A stretch of DNA of 64,000 bases from Paenibacillus sp. Soil750. Lineage in GTDB: Bacteria; Bacillota; Bacilli; Paenibacillales; NBRC-103111. Positions 42,084-51,340 of this stretch are shown here, in pieces. The notes beneath the pieces are model-generated. The model had not been told where the DNA came from. It saw nothing but the letters and a program-made list of their open reading frames with translations, and made no database searches. The number at the start of each line of letters is the position of its first letter. Within the stretch, counting starts at the first letter, position 1. A program made the position numbers and the translations under genes. The stretch lies in the NCBI RefSeq assembly GCF_001428045.1, contig NZ_LMSD01000015.1, forward strand, positions 28,957-92,956. Reading direction: 5' to 3'.

Positions 42084-44270
42084 ATGAAGAAAGAATGGCG
42101 GTGTATGAAGATGTTACATCTGAGCAAAGCAGGTACTTCGAAAGTTGTTAACAATCGGCAAGTAGTGTGGTCGATGCGAATTGCACAGCTTTTTGTACTC
42201 AGCTTCAGTCTACTGACAGCTGCGTTATATGTAAGTTTGATTCCACAGTACTACAAAGTACTGGTAGGGAAATGTATCCTACAAGGCTGCGGTAATCTCG
42301 TTCCTGCCATGCCTTTGCCGGCAAATGGGTTTAGCTTGGAGCAATTTGGACTGTTATTCGTACTCATTGATGTTTTGTTTACATTCGTTTTTTATATGAC
42401 ATCGGCGATCGTGTTTTGGAAAGGTTTTCGTGAACCGATGGGGCTGGTGGCAGTCGTCGCAATGGTGTCTTTCGGATCAACATTTCCGTCGTTAGTCATG
42501 GCGGCATCCGTAGGAACTGGTTTTGTACATTATTGGTTCTTAGGTATCTCCATGCTAAGTTGGGTTTCCTTATCCTTATTTCTCTTACTATTTCCAAATG
42601 GCAAATTTGTGCCCAACTGGTCGCGTTTCGTTTTTGTTCTGATTATGATCGTGGATGTGATGACGCTCGTTTATGAGGGGGAGATGTGGGAAAAGTTTCA
42701 TATCCCGGCCATATTCCAGCTTCTCTGGTATGGCTCATCCACGCTAATCTTGATCTATTCCCAAGTATATCGGTTTCGAAATAGGGCTACTGCTGCCGAG
42801 CGGCAACAGACGAAATGGGTTGTTTATGGAGCTTCCATTGGCATTGTTGGATTCATTGGCATGAGTGCGTTGTTTGATCCTAGTCTTAATGATGGAACAG
42901 CAATGACGTATGTATATTTGAACGGCGTATTGAATGCCTCCCTTACGGCTATTCCCATTACATTAATGTTCGCTGTGCTGCGGCAAAGACTGTGGAACAT
43001 TGATCCGCTAGTCAAACGAACCCTGGTGTATGGATCTTTATCAGTTTGCATCGTGCTTATTTATACAGTGACTGTTTTTTATTTAAGCCGAGTATTTCAA
43101 ACTCGGGATCATTATGTCGCTTCGTTACTGGCAACCGCGGTTGTGGCGGCAGCTTTCGCACCTCTGAAAGAATGGTTGCAGCGGCAAATAAATCGGCTAA
43201 TGAAGGGCCGCCACGACGATCCTTACGCGGTGCTGCTTGAGCTAGGCAATCAGTTGATTCAACCTCAGGATCCTGATGCCATGCTGCATGCCGTTGTAAG
43301 AACGGTGAAGGATGCGCTGCGAATTCCCTATACGGCAATCTATACGGGGATCGGCGGACAGACGACATTAGTGGCTGCGGCTGGCAGCCTGCTATATGAA
43401 CAACATGTCCTGCCGATTATTCATCGCGGGAAAGAAATGGGAACCCTGCACATTGCCAGCCGATCAGCGGGGGAAGGATTTACGGCGGAAGATAACAAAT
43501 TTTTGGATGTTCTCCTTAGGCAAGCTGGTCCCATTGTGGAGAATTGGCATATGACGCAGGGGATGAAGCTGCTGGCACAAGACCTGCAGGAGTCAAGGGA
43601 AAAGCTGGTGCTAGCGCGAGAAGAAGAGCGCCTGTACATTCGTAATAATTTGCATGATGATTTGGCACCTAAGCTAGCTGCCCTTGCACTGAATGCGGCG
43701 ACTGCTCAGATTTATGTCGAGAAACAGCCTAAAGTAGCGATTGAAATGCTGGGGGACTTGCGCAAAGTCATTCGCTCAACGGTGGAGGAGATTCGCACGC
43801 TGGTTCATGACCTGCGCCCCCCAACACTGGATGAGCTTGGGCTAATCGGGGCTATACAGGAACGGATTACCCTTCTGTCTAAGCCTGCGGTAATGCTTGC
43901 CGGGGAGAAGGGCGCTGAGGTGCTGGACATTCAATTGTATGCACCTGGGCCGCTGCCTGTACTTCCAGCTGCTGTTGAAGTAGCGGTGTATCGAATTGCC
44001 ACGGAAGCTTTAGTTAATGTCGTGAAACACACCAATGCTACTTCCTGTACGGTAAGGCTGGAATTGTCCGAAACCGGTCAGCTTCAGGTGGAAATTAGAG
44101 ATAATGGAGCAGACTTTGCTCCATTGCCAGTTCATCCAGTTGCTGAGGGGAAGAGCGGGATTGGGTTGGTTTCCATGCGGGAAAGGGCGGCTGAATTGGG
44201 GGGGCACTGTAACATTGACCGGCCTGCAGGCGGAGGGACCAGGGTTTTGGCGGTCATTCCCTTGTCTTGA
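42084..44270 (+). CDS. Sensor histidine kinase, NarL/ComP type with membrane and GAF domains
   Basis: A 728-residue sensor kinase. The N-terminal half (about 25-370) has eight to ten membrane segments and a loop RQQTKWVVYGASIG, as in ComP-like sensors. A GAF-like domain (about 380-490) is followed by a HisKA_3 box with His524 in RLYIRNNLHDDLAPKLAAL, a HATPase with N box ATEALVNVVKHTN and the G box SGIGLVSMRERA. It phosphorylates the LuxR-type regulator encoded 37 nt downstream. The start is uncertain: ATG 42084, 42105 and 42111 are all possible. TATAAT at 42060 could be its -10 box. Confidence 0.9.
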   Translation: MKKEWRCMKMLHLSKAGTSKVVNNRQVVWSMRIAQLFVLSFSLLTAALYVSLIPQYYKVLVGKCILQGCGNLVPAMPLPANGFSLEQFGLLFVLIDVLFTFVFYMTSAIVFWKGFREPMGLVAVVAMVSFGSTFPSLVMAASVGTGFVHYWFLGISMLSWVSLSLFLLLFPNGKFVPNWSRFVFVLIMIVDVMTLVYEGEMWEKFHIPAIFQLLWYGSSTLILIYSQVYRFRNRATAAERQQTKWVVYGASIGIVGFIGMSALFDPSLNDGTAMTYVYLNGVLNASLTAIPITLMFAVLRQRLWNIDPLVKRTLVYGSLSVCIVLIYTVTVFYLSRVFQTRDHYVASLLATAVVAAAFAPLKEWLQRQINRLMKGRHDDPYAVLLELGNQLIQPQDPDAMLHAVVRTVKDALRIPYTAIYTGIGGQTTLVAAAGSLLYEQHVLPIIHRGKEMGTLHIASRSAGEGFTAEDNKFLDVLLRQAGPIVENWHMTQGMKLLAQDLQESREKLVLAREEERLYIRNNLHDDLAPKLAALALNAATAQIYVEKQPKVAIEMLGDLRKVIRSTVEEIRTLVHDLRPPTLDELGLIGAIQERITLLSKPAVMLAGEKGAEVLDIQLYAPGPLPVLPAAVEVAVYRIATEALVNVVKHTNATSCTVRLELSETGQLQVEIRDNGADFAPLPVHPVAEGKSGIGLVSMRERAAELGGHCNIDRPAGGGTRVLAVIPLS

Positions 44271-44307
44271 ACGTAGTTTAAATCGGTGTAGAGGAGAATG
44301 ACAGACG

Positions 44308-44949
44308 ATGAAAATAATGATTGCAGATGATCATCCGATATTTCGAAGTGGAGTCCGAAATTTGCTTCAAACCACGGAAGATTTGATCGTCGTGGGAGAA
44401 GCGGCGTCTGGAGATGAAGTTTTGAGGCTCGTGGAACAATGTCAGCCTGATTTGATATTAATGGACATTCGAATGCCAGGGCTCAATGGGATTGAAGCGA
44501 CCCGGTTAGTCAAAGAGAAATATCCGCACATCCATGTGCTAATTCTCACCATGTTCCGCGACGACCAATCGGTTTTTACCGCTATGCGCGTTGGAGCCAA
44601 AGGCTATGTGCTTAAAGACGCTGACGAAATCGAGTTGCTTCAGTCTGTCCGCATAGTTGGTAATGGCGGCGCTGTATTCAGCTCCGATATTGCGGCACGC
44701 ATGATGCATTTCTTCTCGGAACCGAGAACACTCAATCCCTCGGAACATCCGGCACTATCTGAACTGTCCAAGCGTGAAATGGAGATTCTGGAGCGGATTG
44801 CTGAAGGTCACACCAATGCCCAGATCGGCGCACGTCTAAATATCAGTGCCAAAACCGTTGCTAACTATGTTTCAATGATTTTGAATAAGCTGCAAGTTGA
44901 GGACCGCAATGAAGCGAGCAGGATCCTGCAAGATTTTCGTGAGGGTTAA
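44308..44949 (+). CDS. Response regulator, NarL/LuxR type
   Basis: A 213-residue regulator. The receiver domain (1-120) has DDHP and phospho-acceptor Asp in DLILMDIRMPG. The LuxR helix-turn-helix (about 148-205) carries LSKREMEILERIAEGHTNAQI and ISAKTVANYVSMILNKLQ. It is the cognate partner of the upstream kinase. A GGAG ribosome binding site precedes ATG 44308. The targets are unknown; the secretion-like locus downstream is separated from it by a terminator and a repeat array. Confidence 0.93.
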   Translation: MKIMIADDHPIFRSGVRNLLQTTEDLIVVGEAASGDEVLRLVEQCQPDLILMDIRMPGLNGIEATRLVKEKYPHIHVLILTMFRDDQSVFTAMRVGAKGYVLKDADEIELLQSVRIVGNGGAVFSSDIAARMMHFFSEPRTLNPSEHPALSELSKREMEILERIAEGHTNAQIGARLNISAKTVANYVSMILNKLQVEDRNEASRILQDFREG

Positions 44950-44965
44950 TAGAATAGTAAAGAAA

Positions 44966-45003
44966 AAGCCTCAGCCACGGAAAACCATGGCTAGAGGCCT
45001 TTA
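44966..45003. terminator. Terminator hairpin after the response regulator
   Basis: GCCTCAGCCACGG pairs with CCATGGCTAGAGGC across AAAA, with T bases on the 3' side and an A run on the 5' side, so it could act in both directions. Confidence 0.8.
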
Positions 45004-45070
45004 TTTGGAAATATAAGAATTTACATGTTTTACATAGCAAATAGGCTATATTTCTAAATAAAGAGTGGAG

Positions 45071-45559
45071 TTAGTCGATAAAACCGACTAACTTGAACAC
45101 GTCAGTGGCAATTGAAGTGGAGTTAGTCGATAAAACCGACTAACTCGAGCACGTCAGTGGCAATTGGAATGGAGTTAGTCGATAAAACCGACTAACTTGA
45201 GCACGTCAGTGGCAATTGAAGTGGAGTTAGTCGATAAAACCGACTAACTCGAGCACGTCAGTGGCAATTGTAATGGAGTTAGTCGATAAAACCGACTAAC
45301 TCGAGCACGTCAGTGGCAATAGAAGTGGAGTTAGTCGATAAAACCGACTAACTCGAGCACGTCAGTGGCAATTGTAATGGAGTTAGTCGATAAAACCGAC
45401 TAACTTGAGCACGTCAGTGGCAATTGTAATGGAGTTAGTCGATAAGACCGACTAACTTGAGCACGTCAGTGGCAATTGAAGTGGAGTTAGTTGATAAAAC
45501 CGACTAACTCAAGCACGTCAGTGGCAATTGGAATGGAGTTAGTCGAAAGAATCGACTAA
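45071..45559. repeat. Tandem palindromic repeat array, exact 52-bp unit (array 2)
   Basis: Ten units start at 45071 and every 52 bp after that to 45539. Each has arms TTAGTCG(A/G)T and ACCGACTAA around AAA, then CTCGAGCACGTCAGT and GGCAATTG(A/G)AGTGGAG-like spacers. Units differ by only a few bases. The unit is the same length and plan as array 1, with CAATTG and GCA/CAGT in matching places. A degenerate copy at 45595-45613 runs into the stop codon of the MORN gene. The gap 44950-45600 has no gene. Confidence 0.95.
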
Positions 45560-45600
45560 CTCGTGTGCTACGCCTTGTCTTAACAGGTCAGCGTAGTCGT

Positions 45601-47250
45601 TTATTTCGTCGAACTCACCTGCAACAGGTGAGCTTCTTTGGTTCTATTGAAATGGGTGAAGGTGAACACATAATCACCCTTAAAGTAACTGTTCTTATAC
45701 GCGCCAGCACCTGCGCCAACTTCCAATTCCATAATGCTGTAGCCTGCATCGTTTGGCTCGTTCAGCTTCTTGAACGTCTCGATGCTTGACTGTAACATCG
45801 CTAGAGGTTTCGAGCCCCAGATGCTAAGCGACGTAACCACCGCTTCCTTCGGGTTGGTCTTCGACGGCTCTACCAGCAGCGACAGCTGGTAGGCCGGGTA
45901 GCTTAGCAGCAGCTTCACGTTAGCTGCTGCTGAGGCAGCCCCCGCGCCTGCCGCATCGGCAGGCGGCGCAGCAACACCGGAGGCGTCTGCGACCGCCGCC
46001 TCCTGGCCCGCGAGCATGACGCTGTCATCCTGCAGCGTCACTTCCGCTGGTTTGCCCAGCAAGTCTTCGACTTTCTTGCTGGACAAACCGATGAAGCCCT
46101 GCAGGCTGACTGCGCCGCCTGCCCAGAAGCTCCGCAGCAGCGGCGCGCCGTCTGCGTCAAACAACGTGCCAAGGCCGTCATAGACGCTCGCCTTGAAATC
46201 CCCTTTGTAGACGAGTTTACCTAACTCGTCATACGCTTCCCCGGCGCCGGTCAGGGCGCCGCTCTGGAACGCGCCTTTGAGGCGCGGTACACCTTTTTCA
46301 TCAAAAGAGGTGCCCTCGCCGTTATACAAACCTACAAGAAATTGACCTTTATACTTCATCATGCCGCTAGGGTAGAACTCCGTGCCTTCGCCTGAGTAGT
46401 TGCCATTTTTGAAGCCGCCTTCGTACAAGAGGATGCCCTTCGCATCAAAAAGCTTGCCAGCCCCATTATACAAACTTGCGGAGAATTCTCCTTCATATTG
46501 GGTGATTCCTCCCGAGGAGAAGAGCTTGCCAGCGCCATTATACATGCCGCCATTGAAGGCTCCTTCATAGAGCAAGTCACCGCTGGGTACATACAACTTG
46601 CCAACCCCGCCGAATTTGCCATTTTGAAACTCACCGGTATAGATGACTCGCTGTTTCTCATCGTAAAGCGCACCAGCGCCGTTATAGACATCGGCCGTGA
46701 AGGCGCCCTTATACATCAAGTGTCCTTGCTCATCGTAGAGGGCGCCGTTCCCATTCTTCAGACCTTTTTCATAATCGCCTTCGTACGCGAGAACGCCGTT
46801 GTCATGGTATAGCTTACCTTTACCAGAATAAAGACCATCTACCAGATCGCCAACATAGCGAGCTTCTTTTTTGTCTTTTTTGGGATCGGCAACAATTTTA
46901 CCACTCCCGGAAAAGGTGCCCAGTTTAGGTGAGTTTTCCTGAAGTACGGGGACACGGTTAAGCCACTTGTTCACGATCGCAGGCGGGCGTATGAAGATGA
47001 AGTAAGCAAGAACGAGCAGGAATAATAGGATGAAAATAAGCAGTCGTTTGGAGATGTAGTAGGAGCCGATCAAAACGTAGTTTTTCAAAGAGGATTCACG
47101 CGTTTGCAACATGATTCGCATCATTTGTTGAAATTTAATAATCGCTAGCTTAGGCAGCCTTCCAACGGTCAGGATGGCCTTCATTATATGTCCGATGAAA
47201 GGTGCTACGATAGGCTTTAGCACTTTCTCAATCGTTTTAATCGGCTCCAA
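45601..47250 (-). CDS. MORN-repeat membrane protein
   Basis: A 549-residue protein. An N-terminal amphipathic region (1-65) precedes one membrane segment (about 72-90, LLIFILLFLLVLAYFIFI). From about 120 to 370 there are roughly eleven MORN repeats of 22-24 residues (for example YEGDYEKGLKNGNGALYDEQG). The C-terminal 180 residues are Ala-rich and include a short conserved-looking beta region. MORN repeats bind lipids or scaffold proteins. TTG 47250 is the likely start, since AAGGAG lies 8 nt upstream; GTG 47259 overlaps that site. It follows the PAAR-like gene in one operon (39-nt gap). Confidence 0.85.
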   Translation of the reverse strand: MEPIKTIEKVLKPIVAPFIGHIMKAILTVGRLPKLAIIKFQQMMRIMLQTRESSLKNYVLIGSYYISKRLLIFILLFLLVLAYFIFIRPPAIVNKWLNRVPVLQENSPKLGTFSGSGKIVADPKKDKKEARYVGDLVDGLYSGKGKLYHDNGVLAYEGDYEKGLKNGNGALYDEQGHLMYKGAFTADVYNGAGALYDEKQRVIYTGEFQNGKFGGVGKLYVPSGDLLYEGAFNGGMYNGAGKLFSSGGITQYEGEFSASLYNGAGKLFDAKGILLYEGGFKNGNYSGEGTEFYPSGMMKYKGQFLVGLYNGEGTSFDEKGVPRLKGAFQSGALTGAGEAYDELGKLVYKGDFKASVYDGLGTLFDADGAPLLRSFWAGGAVSLQGFIGLSSKKVEDLLGKPAEVTLQDDSVMLAGQEAAVADASGVAAPPADAAGAGAASAAANVKLLLSYPAYQLSLLVEPSKTNPKEAVVTSLSIWGSKPLAMLQSSIETFKKLNEPNDAGYSIMELEVGAGAGAYKNSYFKGDYVFTFTHFNRTKEAHLLQVSSTK

Positions 47251-47289
47251 TGCTCTCACTCCTTATTTCAATTGTAAAAAAGAAAGAAT

Positions 47290-47676
47290 TTATGGGACCT
47301 GAATCGTCATCTGACCAGGCTGTTGAACGGAAATAACGCCGCCCCAGTTACACATGCATTTGGAGCTATTGTTAAGCGCGGGCATATTCGCGACAAGGAC
47401 AGTTGGGGCTCCGGGTGCCCAAGGGGCTGCTGTGACGGGGATGCAAGGCATTGGGGTCAAAACACCAAAAGCCGCAGCGGTTGCTGCTGCCACCATCGGA
47501 TTGGATGGGGAATTGCACATCCCAAACGGCAGTATATTCACCATCGGCTTATTATCCATAATGTTGGCAATTGGCATCGCAGTCATGACCATATTCGCAG
47601 GAAGCACCATTAACGAGCTGGGTGCAGCGCCGAACGTGCATTGCAGCATCGCACCGCCGCATACGATATTCCCCAT
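47290..47676 (-). CDS. DUF4280 PAAR-like protein
   Basis: A 128-residue cysteine-containing protein beginning MGNIVCGGAMLQCTFGAAPS. It contains the PAAR-like features of DUF4280: GGAMLQCTFG, MCNSPSNP and CIP near the middle, and KCMCNWGGVI at the end. PAAR-type proteins cap the spike of type VI secretion and contractile injection machines with a metal-bound cone. ATG 47676 follows AAGGAAGGGG; ATG 47724 has no such site. It is the first gene of a two-gene unit with the MORN protein, divergent from the large plus-strand locus. Confidence 0.85.
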   Translation of the reverse strand: MGNIVCGGAMLQCTFGAAPSSLMVLPANMVMTAMPIANIMDNKPMVNILPFGMCNSPSNPMVAAATAAAFGVLTPMPCIPVTAAPWAPGAPTVLVANMPALNNSSKCMCNWGGVISVQQPGQMTIQVP

Positions 47677-47895
47677 AGTACAAGCCCCTTCCTTGAAATT
47701 ATTTCCCGTGCAATAATTCGGCAAAATGTGCTTTCATCTTTCTTTTATACTACTAGAAAAGGTTATATGCGGCAATCTAATCCTATATTCGCTAGATTTC
47801 GCTATTTTTCTCCAAAGAATGGATGCGAGAGTGGTAGAGATATTGTACTATAAAGAGAGAGAAGTACGTGAGCGGAGGGGTTTGTTCTGAATGGT

Positions 47896-50800
47896 TTGAA
47901 TATGGTGAAAATAGGGCTCGTAAGTCTACTTGCGACATCCTCAATCCTGACGGCAAGTACACGGGTGGAAGCTGCAGGGGTGAAGGTTTTGACCATGCAG
48001 GATGCGATTAAACAAGGGCTCCAGAAGAGTCCTCAGCTGCGCGATGCCAGAACGGATGTCCTGAAGAAAAGAATCGAGCTGGAACAAGCGCAGCATACGG
48101 TTAATAATGAGGAAGCCAAAGCTGCCGGATTATTCGCCAGGCCCCATAATTTAAGCCAGGATATTGGAACGCGAATGAAGGTGCCAGATGCCAGATCGCA
48201 GTTGTATTTGGCCCAGGAAACCTTGCGGCAGCAAGGGGATTTAGCTCGATATGAAATCGAGAAAAGTTATTTAACTGCCTATCAAGATGCGGTGGCTGAA
48301 GAACGTTCTCGCAAGAAAGTCGAGGAAGCGAAAATATCTGTCGACACGGTACAAAAGAAGCGGAAATTTGGTCTCGCAGATGCTACGGAACAGGACAAAG
48401 TGGACAAAGCGCTAGAGAAGGCAGCATCGGACTACAAACAAGCGCAATTGACGGCGAAGTCTAGTCGTTTGGCACTAGGTAAATTACTGCAGCTGGATAT
48501 GGAAAATAAAGTGGAACTTTCGTTTCAGCCGGATTACGCGGATTTGAATGAGAAAATGCTCCCTACCTATCTAGCAATGGGGCAGAAGACAACAGTAAGC
48601 CTATTAAGAGATACGGAGGCTCGTCGTTTGGCGGATGAAAAGCTGAACACGACTCGTAATTTATATAGCAATAAATTTGGTCCAGCCCGCATGAGGGTGA
48701 TGGACGGGTTATTTAAAGAGCAAGAAATCGATATGGAGCTTTTTCAAGCAAGCTATGATGAAACACTTGGGCGAGTGAAAGAGGATTGGCAGGGCTTTTT
48801 TATGCTGCTCGGGTTCATTCCGATTCCGAAGTCACTGCTGCAAGGTGAATTTGATGGGCTGCGCTATTTGGATGACCTGACGAATGCTTTACCACTTGCA
48901 ACCATGGAGCAGAACAAGGCTCAGCTGCAGGAAAAAGAAAGCCGAAATGCTGTAATTGCAGCTGTACGGCAATCTTTCTTGGAGGCTAAGGGAGCGGAAG
49001 AAGCTTATGCGCAAGCATTGCGTGATAAGGATAATGCGGTATCCAATTTAGCGAAGGCGAACCAAAAGCTGAAGCTCAGCTTGATGAAATCAGAGGAGCT
49101 TCAAACCTATAAAGATGCGGTTGATCAGGCAGATCAACAAATTATGGCAGCGCAAATTGCCTATAAATTAGCACTTGGCAAGCTCGATCTTGGAACAGGT
49201 GGAGCGGTGAATCGTACGCTTCGAGAAGGGATTTTGCCGTATCGTGATCTCGATGATGGCTTGTCGCCGATGAAACCGCAGAAACCGAAAGCGCCATTGG
49301 GTACTTGGAAGCTGAAGCCTGCGGTTGGACAGTTGCTTAGCGATTTCAGCATAAATGTAAGCAAGAAACTGGGCGCAACGGACTACGCCATCTTTACCAT
49401 AGACGGTAAACGCGTTGGGAAGCGGACGAAAATCAATAAGTCGTTGCGGAATTTAACGCTAAAATTCAGTCAAATTGATCAGCTTAAGGTCGTGCTCTAT
49501 AAAAAAGGGGAAGTCATTCAGACGCTGCCGCTTGACGGAAAAGGAAGTACAGGGCAGTTAGTTGCAGCTAGCGCTGAGAACGGCGGGACTTCGGGAGACG
49601 CAAGCGGGAGTGCTGACGCGGACGGAAGCGCGGGGGCGAATGGACAAGCAGGAAGTGATGGCAGTACTGGAAACAATGGGAATAACGGAAACTCGGGAAA
49701 TACGGGGAATAACGGTGGCAAAGGAAATACAGGTACCGGTGGCGCCAATGGTGCTGGCGGTGGAGATGGCTCTGCAAATGGACAGGCTGGCACTGGGAAC
49801 GGTGAAGACTCTGACGGTGAGGATGAAGGCTTAGGAACGGTCATTATCGGCTCGTACAAAGTGAAGCTAGAAGCGTTGACGCCTGAAGCTTTTAATGCAG
49901 CAACCGCTACAATGGCGTCTTCGGGACAAGGGATGGTGTATCAATCGGATGCACCAGGCGCTCCTTGGGTAGGTATGGATGATGTGCTAGATCCTAATGC
50001 ATTAACAGATCCACCAAGCTCCGCCGTTCTTTCCCAAAAAGCTGTGGATGCGATCAAGGTGACCGTTGAAATCAAGGAGCCAGGCACGATTGCTTCCCTT
50101 GAGACACCTGAGCAGCTTCAAGGGAAAATAGATATGCTAAAACAAGACATAGAGAAACTAGAAGCGGCCAAAACTACTGCCGTTGCTGCCATGAAGCTCA
50201 GCGAGATCGCAGATCTCGCGGTGCAGATCAAGGACGCGCAGGCCCAGCTAGGCATGTTGGAGGCGCTGCTCAAAGGCGACACCAAAGCCGCGCTCTCGCA
50301 GATGGCGCTCGTGAACAACCCGGACGCGCTGATCGCAGCGCTGTCCGAGGAATCATCGCCGGCCGAGCCGGGCGATGGCTCTACAGGCAATGGTGGCGAC
50401 GGTACCCTAGCCACTGATGACGATGGCCAGGCCAGCGAGGATCAGCTGGCCTCCGAAGCCGCGCTCCAGCAGCAGAAGCTGGAGCAAGCCCTCGCCGCCG
50501 GCGATCCGGAAGCCGCTGCAGCCTTGCTGCAGCAGCTTCTCGCGACGCAGGCGCAGCTCGCGGATGCGGGGTCGGGCGCATCCGAGGGTCTGGCTTCGCT
50601 CGAAGCAGCGAAGCAGAAACTGCAGGCTGCGCTGAGCGCAGCGCAGGCGCAGCAGGACACGGAGCGGGTGGCGACGCTGACCCGCTCGATCGAGGCCGTC
50701 GACGCAGCGAAGCTGTCGACGCAGAAGGCCGCGCTGTTCGCGAAGCTGGACGCGGTACAGGCTTTGCTGGCGGAACTGCCAGCAAATGAGGACGTACAAG

Positions 50801-51324
50801 CGAAGCTGGAACAGCAGGTAGAGAAGCTGCTGGGTGAGCTTCAACAGCAGGAGAAGTTGAAGTACGCACCTGATGAGCTGCAGGAACTTGCAGCAGTAGC
50901 CGATAGCTTGGCGAGTATAACTTCTATCCCTGCTTCTGCTGACCTTGCTGAGGTTCCTGTCACGATTCAACCTCTTTCGGCAGAAAACGTGCTTTCTTCC
51001 AATATTTCTATCAAATTTGCCGCTCCGCCTGTTATAATAAATGGACAAGCCTATTTACCTATTAGATCCGTTTCGGAATCGTTTGGAGCGGCGGTAGATT
51101 GGGATCCGGAGAGCCTTACAGTCACGGTGAGCACGGAATATACAACCATTACAAGCTCTATTAATCAAGTTACGGCTTACATAGATGGACAGCCAGTCGT
51201 GATAGATGGACCATCCTTGCTGCTAGATGGTAGGACCTATGTGCCATTAAGATTCATTTCCGAGTCCTTAGGCCTAGGTGTCGACTGGAACGCAGCTATG
51301 CAAATCATTCAGATTACATATTAA
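47896..51324 (+). CDS. Exported TolC-like coiled-coil protein with C-terminal stalk domain
   Basis: A 1142-residue protein. After a signal peptide (cleavage near VEA-AG, residue 26) comes a TolC-like helical domain (about 30-440, AIKQGLQKSPQLRDARTDVLKKRIELEQA). A Gly/Asn/Ser-rich linker (555-645) follows, then Ala/Gln-rich coiled coils (720-1010), and a copper-amine-oxidase N-terminal (stalk) domain at 1035-1142 with INGQAYLPIRSVSESFGAAV and the repeat LLDGRTYVPLRFISESLGL. The start is unclear: GGAGGGG at 47874-47880 suits CTG 47887, while TTG 47896 and ATG 47902 lie further off. A three-codon ATG frame at 47891 overlaps. It starts the plus-strand locus. Confidence 0.82.
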   Translation: MNMVKIGLVSLLATSSILTASTRVEAAGVKVLTMQDAIKQGLQKSPQLRDARTDVLKKRIELEQAQHTVNNEEAKAAGLFARPHNLSQDIGTRMKVPDARSQLYLAQETLRQQGDLARYEIEKSYLTAYQDAVAEERSRKKVEEAKISVDTVQKKRKFGLADATEQDKVDKALEKAASDYKQAQLTAKSSRLALGKLLQLDMENKVELSFQPDYADLNEKMLPTYLAMGQKTTVSLLRDTEARRLADEKLNTTRNLYSNKFGPARMRVMDGLFKEQEIDMELFQASYDETLGRVKEDWQGFFMLLGFIPIPKSLLQGEFDGLRYLDDLTNALPLATMEQNKAQLQEKESRNAVIAAVRQSFLEAKGAEEAYAQALRDKDNAVSNLAKANQKLKLSLMKSEELQTYKDAVDQADQQIMAAQIAYKLALGKLDLGTGGAVNRTLREGILPYRDLDDGLSPMKPQKPKAPLGTWKLKPAVGQLLSDFSINVSKKLGATDYAIFTIDGKRVGKRTKINKSLRNLTLKFSQIDQLKVVLYKKGEVIQTLPLDGKGSTGQLVAASAENGGTSGDASGSADADGSAGANGQAGSDGSTGNNGNNGNSGNTGNNGGKGNTGTGGANGAGGGDGSANGQAGTGNGEDSDGEDEGLGTVIIGSYKVKLEALTPEAFNAATATMASSGQGMVYQSDAPGAPWVGMDDVLDPNALTDPPSSAVLSQKAVDAIKVTVEIKEPGTIASLETPEQLQGKIDMLKQDIEKLEAAKTTAVAAMKLSEIADLAVQIKDAQAQLGMLEALLKGDTKAALSQMALVNNPDALIAALSEESSPAEPGDGSTGNGGDGTLATDDDGQASEDQLASEAALQQQKLEQALAAGDPEAAAALLQQLLATQAQLADAGSGASEGLASLEAAKQKLQAALSAAQAQQDTERVATLTRSIEAVDAAKLSTQKAALFAKLDAVQALLAELPANEDVQAKLEQQVEKLLGELQQQEKLKYAPDELQELAAVADSLASITSIPASADLAEVPVTIQPLSAENVLSSNISIKFAAPPVIINGQAYLPIRSVSESFGAAVDWDPESLTVTVSTEYTTITSSINQVTAYIDGQPVVIDGPSLLLDGRTYVPLRFISESLGLGVDWNAAMQIIQITY

Positions 51325-51340
51325 GAGGAGATTACAAGCG

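Noticed and set aside
45071..45559. CRISPR-like array between response regulator and MORN gene
   Set aside because: The intervening sequences are nearly identical between units, so they cannot be acquired spacers.
45565..45789. Plus-strand frame at the end of the MORN gene
   Set aside because: It overlaps the repeat array and the coding strand of the MORN gene, with no ribosome binding site.
50381..51048. Long minus-strand frames opposite the TolC-like gene
   Set aside because: Low-complexity shadow frames caused by the Ala/Gln-rich coiled coil on the plus strand.
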